This document shows positions 1 through 8,421 of a stretch of 64,000 nt of DNA, piece by piece. Each line of letters opens with the position of its first letter. Position 1 is the stretch's first letter. The position numbers and the translations under genes are program-made. Source of the DNA: HGM13010 sp934527315 (GTDB lineage: Bacteria > Bacillota > Clostridia > Oscillospirales > Oscillospiraceae); assembly GCA_934527315.1 (NCBI GenBank), contig CAKTAK010000004.1:1-64000 (forward strand). The letters run 5' to 3'. The notes below the pieces were generated by a model that saw only the letters and a program-made list of their open reading frames with translations, ran no database searches and was not told the DNA's origin.

Positions 1-1305
1 GGATTGCTCTGCGCGGGCGGAGCCTTTCTACACTGGAATCTGCCCACGCAATACAGTTTTCCCGGTCGATTGGCGGCGCTTGTAAGCGTTTTGCTGTTCG
101 TAACGATTTGCCTGCGGTTCGTGCCCCGATGGATGGCATTCTGGCAGATAGAGGGCTGTTTTCGGGAGCCTGCCGTTTCCACCGAAGAGCCCCCGCTCAT
201 AGGTCCCATGATTTTTGCCGGCTTTCTGCTGTTTGACCTGATGATTCTCTTTCTGGTGGATTGCATCAACCGATTCACCGGCATGGAGGGCAGCTTTGCC
301 GCGCGGCTGCAATTCTGGACCTGCACAGACAGTCAGCACTATCTGGACATCGCCCGGGATTGGTATTTGTCCGTAGGACCTATGAGCCGTTTGGTGCAGC
401 TGGTCTTTCTCCCCGGCTATCCCTTAGCCATTCGTCTGACGGAGCATTTGATTCCGGACCCGCTGATAGCCGCTATGACCCTTTCCGGGTGCTGCTTTGC
501 CGCAGCGGGCTGGCTGCTGTATCGTCTGCTCCGGTTGGACTTGTCTCACCGGGACGCCTTGTTTGGAACGTGTGTCCTGTGTCTGCTCCCCGGTGCGTTC
601 TTTTTCGCCGCGCCCATGAGCGAAAGTCTGTTTCTGCTGCTGTGCGTCGGGTGCATGTATCTGACCCGCCGGGAGCATTGGTTCCTGGGCTGTCTGTTGG
701 GGGGATATGCGGCGTTCACCCGCTCCCCGGGCATTTTACTGGTGGTTCCCCTGTGCATGGAATGGGTTGCCCGCACCCGAGCCGTCGGCTGCACCCCCGG
801 GCAGCGCCGAAAAGTCCCTTGTCTCCTGCTGATTCCCGCAGGCTTTGCCGCGTACTGCTTTGTCAATTACAAGGTTTCCGGCAATCCCTTTCAGTTCATG
901 ATTTACCAGAGCGCCCATTGGCATCAGAGCTTGGGTTGGTTTTGGAATACCGCCGCTTACCAGACGGAGCATGCCCTCAGCTGCATTTCGGAAAGTCCGG
1001 AACGGCTTTTGGGGCTTTGGCTGCCCAATCTGATTTGGAGTTTCGGCAGCCTATGCCTGATGATTCCCGCCTGCAAGCGGCTGCGCCCCAGTGAAACGGC
1101 ATGGTTCATCGCTTACTTTGCCGTAACCATCGGCGCCACGTGGCTGTTGAGCGCGCCCCGGTATCTGGTGTCCTTTTATCCCATTTCCAAGGCATTGGCG
1201 GTGACGATTCGTTCCGGAAAGGGCCGCTGTTTCACCGTTCTGCTGTGCTTGATTCTTTCCGGATTGTATTTGTGCGCCTTCGTTCTGCGTTGGCAGGTTT
1301 GGTAA
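1..1305 (+). CDS. PIG-V-like GT-C family membrane glycosyltransferase, 5' end cut by window
   Basis: The frame is open to the first base, so the true start probably lies upstream; a TTG at 4 is the first internal candidate. The visible 430 or so residues are very hydrophobic with many membrane segments. Family-type motifs are DSQHYLDIARDWY near residue 109, FLPGYP near 135, FAAPMSESLFLLL near 200 and FTRSPG near 240. These match PIG-V/GT-C mannosyltransferase-like proteins, which use a polyprenyl-phosphate sugar donor on the outer face of the membrane. The acceptor cannot be inferred. It ends just before a strong terminator shared with convergent coaX. Confidence 0.6.
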   Translation, partial: GLLCAGGAFLHWNLPTQYSFPGRLAALVSVLLFVTICLRFVPRWMAFWQIEGCFREPAVSTEEPPLIGPMIFAGFLLFDLMILFLVDCINRFTGMEGSFAARLQFWTCTDSQHYLDIARDWYLSVGPMSRLVQLVFLPGYPLAIRLTEHLIPDPLIAAMTLSGCCFAAAGWLLYRLLRLDLSHRDALFGTCVLCLLPGAFFFAAPMSESLFLLLCVGCMYLTRREHWFLGCLLGGYAAFTRSPGILLVVPLCMEWVARTRAVGCTPGQRRKVPCLLLIPAGFAAYCFVNYKVSGNPFQFMIYQSAHWHQSLGWFWNTAAYQTEHALSCISESPERLLGLWLPNLIWSFGSLCLMIPACKRLRPSETAWFIAYFAVTIGATWLLSAPRYLVSFYPISKALAVTIRSGKGRCFTVLLCLILSGLYLCAFVLRWQVW

Positions 1306-1345
1306 AAAATCCAGATGGTTCCTTTCGAAACCATCTGGATTTTTT
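1304..1345. terminator. Bidirectional intrinsic terminator between the glycosyltransferase and coaX
   Basis: The perfect stem TCCAGATGGTT / AACCATCTGGA has a 7-8 nt loop (CCTTTCGA). It is flanked by an A-run on the left and a T-run on the right, so it can terminate on both strands between the convergent genes. Confidence 0.9.
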
Positions 1346-2115
1346 CATTTCCGTATGTTTTTCTGGTAAATCACACCCAGACCCAGCAACAGCAGGTCAT
1401 CTTCCAACAGAATTTCGTGGGTGCAGTGGCGCATAATCACCGGAGCCAAGCCGCCGGTGCCAATCACCGTGGCTTTTTGGCCCAATTCCTTTTCCACCCG
1501 GTCAATCATACCGTCAATCATGCAAGCCGTTCCGTACACAGCGCCGGATTTCATACATTCGTCCGTATTCCGACCAATCACCTTGCCGGGATTGTGCAAG
1601 TCAATTTTCGGCAGTTGGCTGGTGCCGGAATTCAGCGCGTTCAGGCTCAGATTTACACCCGCCATAATGGCACCGCCCAGAAATCCGCCCTTTTCATCCA
1701 GCACGGAAACCGTCGTTGCCGTACCCATATCAATCAGAATCAGCGGCGGTTTGTGCTTGTGCAGCGCCGCCACGGCGCCCACCACCAGATCCGCACCCAG
1801 AGAGCCCGGGTCGTCAATGCGGATATTCAGTCCCGTTTTCACGCCGGGACCCACCACCAGTGCATCGCAGCCGGTTACCAATTTGATGGCGCTTTTCAGA
1901 ACACCCGTCAGCTGCGGCACCACGGAGGAAATAATGGCTCCGTCATAATGCTCATGGGCCATGCCCGTCAGCTGCATCAGCTGATGCATCAGCACTGCGT
2001 ATTCCGAATCCGTCCGCCCGATATTCGTCTGCAGACGGTACATATTTTTTGTTTCCAGTCCGTCCAACGTACCCACGCACACATGGGTATTGCCGATATC
2101 AACTGCCATAATCAT
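1345..2115 (-). CDS. coaX: Type III pantothenate kinase
   Basis: CoaX phosphorylates pantothenate with ATP, the first step of coenzyme A synthesis in the cytosol. The 256 residues are normal length for the family. The ASKHA phosphate-1 motif DIGNTH is at residues 6-11, DPGSLGADL at about 102-110, DMGTATT at about 129-135 and the adenosine motif GTGGLAP near the C-terminus. The ATG at 2115 is preceded by GAGGTGA at good spacing; the in-frame ATG two codons later is less well placed. The gene stands alone with its own sigma-A promoter and shares a terminator with the convergent neighbour. A CoA supply gene is of loose interest given the CoA-dependent island near 20-29 kb, but nothing links them directly. 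Confidence 0.93.
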   Translation of the reverse strand: MIMAVDIGNTHVCVGTLDGLETKNMYRLQTNIGRTDSEYAVLMHQLMQLTGMAHEHYDGAIISSVVPQLTGVLKSAIKLVTGCDALVVGPGVKTGLNIRIDDPGSLGADLVVGAVAALHKHKPPLILIDMGTATTVSVLDEKGGFLGGAIMAGVNLSLNALNSGTSQLPKIDLHNPGKVIGRNTDECMKSGAVYGTACMIDGMIDRVEKELGQKATVIGTGGLAPVIMRHCTHEILLEDDLLLLGLGVIYQKNIRK

Positions 2116-2146
2116 AGCCGGTCACCTCAGTTTCACAAGTAGTATC

Positions 2147-2175
2147 ATTGTACCCGCTTTTCCCGCTTTTTTCAA
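2147..2175 (-). promoter_or_regulatory. Sigma-A promoter of coaX
   Basis: On the minus strand, TTGAAA (2175-2170), a 17-nt spacer and TACAAT (2152-2147) lie about 30 nt before the start codon. Confidence 0.7.
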
Positions 2176-2226
2176 CTAAAAAACCAACAAGACCCCGGGA
2201 GTTTTTTCTAACCCGCGGAAAAAGAA

Positions 2227-2255
2227 TTGACAACGCAATATGGATATGCTAAACT
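2227..2255 (+). promoter_or_regulatory. Sigma-A promoter of the ABC transporter operon
   Basis: TTGACA (2227-2232), 17 nt, TAAACT (2250-2255). The predicted transcription start near 2262 lies immediately before the first copy of a palindromic operator at 2265. Confidence 0.65.
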
Positions 2256-2264
2256 GCCTCAGAA

Positions 2265-2328
2265 GTTAGATAACGCTAACACGCCATTGTGCGGCATTTT
2301 TATTTCCTATTAGTTAGCTAACGCTAAC
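2265..2328 (+). promoter_or_regulatory. Two copies of a DtxR-like palindromic operator
   Basis: GTTAGATAACGCTAAC (2265-2280) and GTTAGCTAACGCTAAC (2313-2328) differ at one base and start 48 bp apart. The second copy is an inverted repeat, AGTTAGC-TAAC-GCTAACT. The shape and the TTAG/CTAA half-sites resemble DtxR/IdeR-type metal-repressor boxes. That assignment is by resemblance only. Position between the promoter and the start codon suits repression. Confidence 0.6.
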
Positions 2329-2350
2329 TTTAGAAATGAGGGTTCCTACG

Positions 2351-4087
2351 ATGATAAACAAACGACTAATCGGTACCGTACAAGAAAGTAAAAAGTACAT
2401 TGCCGGAAACGTTGCCAGCCAATGGGTATCTCTGGCAGCAAATATCACCATGATGGCAGCCATTGCCAAGCTGCTCCAAAGTTTGTACGAAAACACATTG
2501 AGCAGCCGTCAGCTTGCAGTCACGGCTGCCGCAGCCGTTTTGGCAGTACTTGTGCGGTATGTGTGCGCCATAATTTCCAGCCGAATGAGTTACCTTTCCT
2601 CCAAAGCCGTAAAGAAAACACTGCGGGAAATGATTTACAACAAGCTGCTGCGCCTGGGTTCTTCCTACAAAGAGCAGGTAAATACCTCCGAAGTCGTGCA
2701 GGTTGCCGTGGAGGGCGTCGACCAGCTGGAAACCTATTTCGGTGCCTATCTGCCCCAGTTTTTCTATGCCATGCTGGCGCCCTTGACCTTGTTTGCGGTG
2801 CTGAGCTTTGTAAACTTTCCCAGTGCCATTGTGCTGCTGGTCTGCGTACCCATGATTCCCGTGACCATCGTGCTGATTCAGCGGTGGGCAAAGAAACTTC
2901 TGGCGCAATACTGGAGCCAATACACCACTTTGGGCGACACCTTTCTGGAAAATTTGCAAGGTCTGACAACCGCAAAAATCTACCAAGCTGACGCATTCAA
3001 GCATCAGGAAATGAACGAACAAAGCGAGCACTTCCGGAAAATTACCATGAAAGTGCTGACCATGCAATTAAACTCCATTACCGTCATGGACGTCATCGCT
3101 TACGGCGGTGCAGCATTGGGCGTCATTCTGGCAACCACCCAATTCCGTGCCGGGCACGTGGATTTGTCCGGCTGCATTCTGATTATCCTGCTGGCGGCGG
3201 ATTTCTTCCTGCCCATGCGAATGCTCGGCTCCTATTTTCACATTGCCATGAACGGCATGGCTGCCTCCGAAAAGATTTTCCGGCTGCTGGACTTGCCGGA
3301 GCCGACGGAACGCTCTGCCGCCGTACCGGAGGATTGCTCCATTGTCTGCGAGAATCTGTACTTTTCCTATGAACCCAATCGTGAGATTCTCCATAACGTG
3401 AATGTCTCCTTTCCCCAAGGCGGCTTTACCGCCATTGTCGGTGAATCCGGCTGCGGAAAATCCACCCTCGCCGCCATTCTTATGGGCAGAAACCGGCGCT
3501 ACACGGGAACCGTCGCCGTAGGCGGAGTGCCGCTGTCCGAAATTTCCGAGGAAAGCCTGATGACCCACTTCACTTATGTTTCTCACCAGAGCTACATTTT
3601 CAAGGGAACCGTCCGGGAAAACCTTTTGATGGCTTGCCCCGCTGCCGATGACAACACACTCTGGAGCCTGCTGGAGCAGGTGAATCTGGCTGATTTTCTA
3701 CGAAATGAGCAGGGTCTGGACACAGTTCTGAACGAAAAAGGCAGCAATCTCTCCGGCGGACAATGCCAGCGGTTGGCTTTGGCACGGGCACTGCTCCATG
3801 ACACCCCGGTCTATATCTTTGATGAGGCAACCTCGAACATTGATGTGGAAAGCGAAAATGAAATTATGGCGCAGATTCACGCGTTGGCAAAAGTAAAAAC
3901 CGTAATTCTGATTTCTCACCGCCTTGCCAATGTGGAAACCGCTGATACCATCTATGTATTGGACAGCGGCCATGTGGCAGAAAAAGGCACCCACACCGTA
4001 CTGCTTTCGGAAAACGGCAGATACGCGGAACTTTGGAATGCCCAGCAGGAATTGGAACACTATGCAAAAGGAGGGACCGCAGAATGA
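2351..4087 (+). CDS. ABC transporter, fused membrane and ATPase domains, first subunit
   Basis: The protein has 578 residues: an N-terminal six-helix exporter membrane domain (about 20-310) and a C-terminal ATPase. Walker A is GESGCGKST near residue 365, the signature LSGGQ near 466, and Walker B with D-loop is YIFDEATSNID. It resembles CydC/CydD and IrtA/IrtB-like half transporters that work as heterodimers. ATG 2351 was chosen because GAGGG sits 8 nt upstream; an in-frame ATG at 2336 lacks a good site. It overlaps the next gene by ATGA, so the two are translationally coupled. The DtxR-like boxes upstream suggest metal-responsive control and perhaps a siderophore, haem or metal role (inference). 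Confidence 0.85.
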   Translation: MINKRLIGTVQESKKYIAGNVASQWVSLAANITMMAAIAKLLQSLYENTLSSRQLAVTAAAAVLAVLVRYVCAIISSRMSYLSSKAVKKTLREMIYNKLLRLGSSYKEQVNTSEVVQVAVEGVDQLETYFGAYLPQFFYAMLAPLTLFAVLSFVNFPSAIVLLVCVPMIPVTIVLIQRWAKKLLAQYWSQYTTLGDTFLENLQGLTTAKIYQADAFKHQEMNEQSEHFRKITMKVLTMQLNSITVMDVIAYGGAALGVILATTQFRAGHVDLSGCILIILLAADFFLPMRMLGSYFHIAMNGMAASEKIFRLLDLPEPTERSAAVPEDCSIVCENLYFSYEPNREILHNVNVSFPQGGFTAIVGESGCGKSTLAAILMGRNRRYTGTVAVGGVPLSEISEESLMTHFTYVSHQSYIFKGTVRENLLMACPAADDNTLWSLLEQVNLADFLRNEQGLDTVLNEKGSNLSGGQCQRLALARALLHDTPVYIFDEATSNIDVESENEIMAQIHALAKVKTVILISHRLANVETADTIYVLDSGHVAEKGTHTVLLSENGRYAELWNAQQELEHYAKGGTAE

Positions 4088-5724
4088 AACGGAGCGGATT
4101 TCAGGTAATGGGAAAGCTTATCGGGTTGGTAAAGCCCCTGAGCGGATATATGGTTCTTGCCATTCTGATGGGTCTGGTCGGTCATCTGTGCGCCAGTTTC
4201 ATCACCGTATGCGGCGGCTATGCCGTCGCTGCCGTACTGCGCCCGGAATTGTCCGGAAATTTGCAGAAACTTTTTGCCGCCGTGATTGTGTTTGCTCTTG
4301 CCCGGGGATTTCTCCGATATGCCGAGCAATCCTGCAACCATTTCATTGCCTTTAAGCTGTTGGCGCTGATTCGGGACCGGGTATTCGGTGCGCTGCGCCG
4401 TCTGTGCCCGGCAAAGCTGGAAGGCAAGGACAAAGGCGATTTGATTTCCGTCATCACCTCGGATATTGAACTTCTGGAAGTATTCTATGCCCACACCATT
4501 TCCCCCATTTGCATTGCAATTCTGTTTTGCCTTGTGATGGTCCTGTTCATTGGCAGAATTCACGCTGCCCTGGGACTGGTGGCACTGGCTGCCTACGTAA
4601 CGGTGGGCGCAGTCATTCCGATGATGACCTCCAAATGCAGCGGAGATACCGGAATTCGTTTCCGCAACGAATCCGGCAGACTTTCCGCCTTTGTTCTGGA
4701 CAGTCTTCGGGGACTTTCCGAAACCATTCAGTACGGACAAGGCGACATGCGCATGGCCCAGATGAACGTGCTGACAGACTCTCTTTCCAAAACAGACGAA
4801 ACCATGAAACGCCTTTCCGGCCGGAGCACAGCAGGCACCAACACCGTGATTCTGCTCTTCGACCTTGCCATGCTGTTCGCCTCCGCCCGGCTTGTCGGAT
4901 TTGAGGGCTGCCTGATTGCAACCCTTGCCATGATGAGCTCCTTCGGCCCCTGCGTGTCTCTGGCTGCATTGGGTGCCACGCTGCAAAATACCTTTGCCGC
5001 CGGCAACCGCGTACTGGACATTCTGGAAGAACCCCCGGTAACGGAAGACATTTCCGGGAAACCGGACGTTGCTTTCTCCGGTGCCGATACGGAACGCGTC
5101 ACGTTTTCCTATGGTAGCGAGACCATTCTGCAGGACCTGACATTAACCGTCCCGGAGGGCAAAATTGTGGGGATCACCGGCCGCTCCGGCGCCGGAAAAT
5201 CCACGCTGCTGAAACTGTTTATGCGGTTTTGGTCCGCCGACCAAGGCAGCGTCAACATCTCCGGCAGAAATGTCGAGGAAATCAACACCGAAAATCTGCG
5301 CGGCATGGAGAGCTTTGTAACTCAGGAAACCCATCTGTTCCATGATTCCATTCGCAGCAATCTCCGTTTGGCTAATCTTGATGCCACCGATGAGGAAATC
5401 GTTGCCGCCTGCAAGAAAGCCTCCGTCCATGACTTCATTATGGGTCTGCCCAACGGATATGACACTCAGGTCGGCGAGCTGGGCGACACGCTCTCCGGCG
5501 GTGAGCGGCAGCGTTTGGGGCTTGCCAGAGCCTTTCTCCATGACGCACCGTTTCTGCTGTTAGACGAGCCCACTTCCAATCTGGACAGTCTGAATGAGGC
5601 AGTGATTTTGAAATCTCTCCACGAGGAATGTCAGGCAAAAACCGTTTTGCTGGTGTCCCACAGAAAATCTACCATGGGCATTGCCGATACTGTTTATTCT
5701 GTAGAACACGGGAGGATGAGCTGA
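4084..5724 (+). CDS. ABC transporter, fused membrane and ATPase domains, second subunit
   Basis: The 546-residue half transporter has the same domain order as its upstream neighbour: membrane domain to about 300, then an ATPase. It has Walker A GRSGAGKST near residue 365, the signature LSGGERQR near 469 and LLLDEPTSNLD. Start ATG 4084 overlaps the previous stop codon and follows AAAGGAGGG. The pair most likely forms one heterodimeric transporter. ATP-binding motifs are intact in both halves, so neither site is visibly degenerate. The substrate is unknown. The stop codon overlaps the next start by ATGA, giving a three-gene operon. Confidence 0.85.
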   Translation: MKRSGFQVMGKLIGLVKPLSGYMVLAILMGLVGHLCASFITVCGGYAVAAVLRPELSGNLQKLFAAVIVFALARGFLRYAEQSCNHFIAFKLLALIRDRVFGALRRLCPAKLEGKDKGDLISVITSDIELLEVFYAHTISPICIAILFCLVMVLFIGRIHAALGLVALAAYVTVGAVIPMMTSKCSGDTGIRFRNESGRLSAFVLDSLRGLSETIQYGQGDMRMAQMNVLTDSLSKTDETMKRLSGRSTAGTNTVILLFDLAMLFASARLVGFEGCLIATLAMMSSFGPCVSLAALGATLQNTFAAGNRVLDILEEPPVTEDISGKPDVAFSGADTERVTFSYGSETILQDLTLTVPEGKIVGITGRSGAGKSTLLKLFMRFWSADQGSVNISGRNVEEINTENLRGMESFVTQETHLFHDSIRSNLRLANLDATDEEIVAACKKASVHDFIMGLPNGYDTQVGELGDTLSGGERQRLGLARAFLHDAPFLLLDEPTSNLDSLNEAVILKSLHEECQAKTVLLVSHRKSTMGIADTVYSVEHGRMS

Positions 5725-6053
5725 TGGATATTCAAGCCAAACGGGAACGGGAAAAAGAAGTGGTTTCCCTGATGATTTCCCTATACTGCCGGAAAAATCA
5801 CGGTGGCAAAACGCTCTGCCCCGACTGTGCCGAATTGGAGCGCTATGCCAGAACCCGCAGCGACCGCTGCCCGTTTATGGAGACGAAAACCTTTTGCGCC
5901 AACTGCAAGGTGCATTGCTACAAGCCGGAGATGCGGGAGAAAATCCGGGAAGTGATGCGCTTTTCCGGCCCCCGCATGCTGCTGTACCACCCGGTCATGG
6001 CCATTCGCCACGGAATCGAATCCCGAAAAGAAAAACGACATCTGGAGCAATAA
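5724..6053 (+). CDS. Cys-rich small protein of the nitrous-oxide-stimulated-promoter family (PF11756-like)
   Basis: The 109 residues include CPDC near 30-33, RCPF near 45 and CANCKVHCY near 55-63, followed by the conserved block MRFSGPRMLLYHPVMAIRH. These match the small family named from a nitrous-oxide-stimulated promoter. Its biochemical role is unknown; the cysteine pattern suggests metal or Fe-S binding. It starts inside the stop codon of the ABC subunit (ATGA overlap) after GGAGG, so it is co-translated with the exporter. The pairing with an iron-type operator and transporter suggests a role in metal handling (inference). Confidence 0.75.
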   Translation: MDIQAKREREKEVVSLMISLYCRKNHGGKTLCPDCAELERYARTRSDRCPFMETKTFCANCKVHCYKPEMREKIREVMRFSGPRMLLYHPVMAIRHGIESRKEKRHLEQ

Positions 6054-6096
6054 AATACCCCGCTGCGGTTCAAATAAACCGCAGCGGGGTATTTCC
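6053..6096. terminator. Bidirectional terminator after the ABC operon and after nadE
   Basis: A long perfect stem AAATACCCCGCTGCGGTT pairs with its complement around a six-base loop and has T- and A-runs on both sides. It separates convergent genes. Confidence 0.9.
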
Positions 6097-6133
6097 CTAC
6101 CGCTCAAAATCCGAGGGGATTGATGCAATTGAA

Positions 6134-8029
6134 TTACTCGTTTTCCAGAGTCTCCAGCTCTCTCATCCACATGTTGGTGGATGCGTCACTGGGAATCAGG
6201 AAACCATTTCTGGGAGAAACAGAGAACTGCTCCACAGCAGGACCGTCCATCAGGCAGGAGCGCTTGAACTGCTGGGTGCACAGACGGGTGCAGTAGCTCT
6301 TGAGCCACATAATCAGCTCGTCGCGGCTGAACTCATCACCGTAAGCCAGCTCTGCCAGACGCAGGGTCTTGGTGGGCGTAAAGCCGCAGATGAGCATCTT
6401 GTGGGTGAAGAAGTCCTGCAGAGAGTAAGAGCCCACAGTTTCCTCGCTCTTCTGCTCAATGGTATCATCTTTCGGGGGCAGCAGTTCCGGGCTCACCGGG
6501 CATTCCAGCACGTCCCACAGAGCAGTTGCCAGAACCTTGTCTTCGGTAGTTGCGGCAATGTGACGTACAGCGGTCCGCACCTGCGTTTTGGTCAGACCCA
6601 TGTTCACATCGTACATACTGGTATGGTCGCCGTTGTAGGTGCACCAACCGTCAATGTACTCGCTCAGGTCCTCGGTGCCCACGTTCAGACCGTTGACCTT
6701 GTTGGCCACGTCCATCAGCACCTGGGTGCGCTCACGGGCCTGTGCATTTTCAAATGCAATGGTGTAATCATCATGTGCATGGCCGATATCGTCAAAGTGC
6801 GCCTTGACGGAGTTGCCGATGTCAATCACGCGCACCTCGCAGCCCCACTGCTCTGCCACAACGATTGCGTTGGACTTGGTGCGGCTGGTCGTGCCAAAGC
6901 AGGGCAGCGTGCAAGCCACCACGTTGGTGGAGGGCAGGCCCATTTTTCTCACAGCCATGGAGCAAATCATCACGCACAGCGTGGAGTCCACGCCGCCGGA
7001 GATACCCACAACACAGTGGTCCAGACCGGCGTATTCCATTCTCTTAATCAGAGCGTCCACCTGAATCTGCATCATGCGCTCGCAGTAAGCGGGCACGTCC
7101 TTTTCCAGAGCGGGCAGGTGCGGATTCTTGGAGTAGTAACGGGTCAGCACGGTTTCTTCCTCTTCCATGCCCCATTCCGCCACGTTGTAAGCCATTTCGC
7201 TGCTGCCAAACGCGCCGCTCTTCCGGCGGAGGTTGGTCATGTGGTCCACGTCCACCTCGGAAATTGCCAGTGCGCCGGCCTCTTCTTTGCGGTCCAGAAT
7301 CACGCCGTTTTCCGCCACCATGCACAGACCGGTGAACACGTTATCCGTGGTGGATTCGCCGGTGCCGGGCGCTGCCATAATCATACCGGCCAGCAGATGC
7401 TTGGAACGGTACTTGATATCCAGCTCCGCCTCCTGGGTGGAGGTCACGGTTGCAGGGAAAGATGCCATCTGGGCAATCAGCGTTGCGCCGTCAATGGCCT
7501 GATTGACGCTCATGGGCACCAGCTCGTTCATGTCGTTGCCCACTTCCACAGCCACGGTCAAGTCGCTGTTCACATTGCTGGGGAACACCACATCGTTGGT
7601 CAGCCATGTTTCGTACCGGCCGCCGACAACAATGTCCACGGGCTCATCGTCCGGGCAGCTGAACGGCGTTCCGTTCACTTCCGTGCGGGGCACCATGGCG
7701 ATGACGTCGCCGTTGTACACTGCCGCTGCGCAGCTGTACAGCTGGCCGCCCAGTGCGTAGGGCAGGCCCACGAACACCAGCATATCCAGCTCTTCCGTAG
7801 CCTCTACCACCTTGCACAGTGCGTCCTCGCTGGCATTCAGCAGATTGCGCATGCCAATCAAGTCATAGCAGGTCACGCCGGTCAGCGTCAGTTCCGGGAA
7901 TACCAGAACCTTTACGCCCTTTTCCTTGGCCGTCTGAATGGTTTCAATCACACGGTCGGCATTGTAATCCGGGTCAGCGACGCGAATTACAGGAGATGCC
8001 GCAGCAACTTTTACAAATCCGTCTTTCAT
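6134..8029 (-). CDS. nadE: NAD+ synthetase with N-terminal nitrilase-fold domain
   Basis: This 631-residue protein makes NAD+ from deamido-NAD+, ATP and ammonia. The C-terminal synthetase domain has the PP-loop SGGVDST near residue 340 and looks complete. The N-terminal domain (about 1-280) has the nitrilase fold that in relatives releases ammonia from glutamine. Glu is present in FPELTLTG (E46). The segment that normally reads PK(S/T).LPNY reads PRTEVNG here, and the expected Cys of EICEDLW reads VEVGND. The Lys and Cys of the triad thus appear lost, so the enzyme may use free ammonia. It is the last gene of a minus-strand group and ends at a shared terminator. Confidence 0.9.
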   Translation of the reverse strand: MKDGFVKVAAASPVIRVADPDYNADRVIETIQTAKEKGVKVLVFPELTLTGVTCYDLIGMRNLLNASEDALCKVVEATEELDMLVFVGLPYALGGQLYSCAAAVYNGDVIAMVPRTEVNGTPFSCPDDEPVDIVVGGRYETWLTNDVVFPSNVNSDLTVAVEVGNDMNELVPMSVNQAIDGATLIAQMASFPATVTSTQEAELDIKYRSKHLLAGMIMAAPGTGESTTDNVFTGLCMVAENGVILDRKEEAGALAISEVDVDHMTNLRRKSGAFGSSEMAYNVAEWGMEEEETVLTRYYSKNPHLPALEKDVPAYCERMMQIQVDALIKRMEYAGLDHCVVGISGGVDSTLCVMICSMAVRKMGLPSTNVVACTLPCFGTTSRTKSNAIVVAEQWGCEVRVIDIGNSVKAHFDDIGHAHDDYTIAFENAQARERTQVLMDVANKVNGLNVGTEDLSEYIDGWCTYNGDHTSMYDVNMGLTKTQVRTAVRHIAATTEDKVLATALWDVLECPVSPELLPPKDDTIEQKSEETVGSYSLQDFFTHKMLICGFTPTKTLRLAELAYGDEFSRDELIMWLKSYCTRLCTQQFKRSCLMDGPAVEQFSVSPRNGFLIPSDASTNMWMRELETLENE

Positions 8030-8055
8030 TTCAACACCTGATTTTCTATATTTTT

Positions 8056-8421
8056 TTAGTCTTCCACAAACTCAAATAATGTCTGCCCATAATATTGCAG
8101 AATGGCCGCCCGAGAGCTGATAAAGTTGTCCCGGTCAATGCGAATTTTCAACACGCCCTCTGCCACCTCGCTGCCCTCAATGCCGTCCAGCTCCGGAAAC
8201 ACGTTGGTTTCCAATTCCGTCTGCAATTCAGTTAGGTGTTGGGCATAGTATGCGTCGGTTTCCGGCGGTGCATACCCGTCGATTTTCTTCGGTCCCGATG
8301 TAAACATCTGCGCCATGCACAGCACCGTCAGCACCAACACCAGAATACAGCCGCCGGGTTTCAGCCGTTGGGCCCACTCTTTTCCGGGATTGATTTCCCG
8401 CTCATTCTGTTTCATGGTCAA
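8056..8421 (-). CDS. Small single-pass membrane protein of unknown function
   Basis: The protein has about 120 residues with one hydrophobic helix at about 24-44, then a soluble acidic C-terminal part with no family recognised. A TTG at 8421 sits 6 nt after GAGGA; an ATG at 8415 is the alternative and has a longer spacing. It overlaps the end of the LtaS-like gene by about 20 bp and is followed 26 bp later by nadE, so it is probably co-transcribed with both. A role beside the sulfatase-fold enzyme in the envelope is a guess from position only. Confidence 0.6.
   Translation of the reverse strand: MTMKQNEREINPGKEWAQRLKPGGCILVLVLTVLCMAQMFTSGPKKIDGYAPPETDAYYAQHLTELQTELETNVFPELDGIEGSEVAEGVLKIRIDRDNFISSRAAILQYYGQTLFEFVED

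Noticed and set aside
5894..8041. A 715-codon open frame antisense to nadE
   Set aside because: It is a shadow frame with low-complexity composition; nadE is certain on the other strand.
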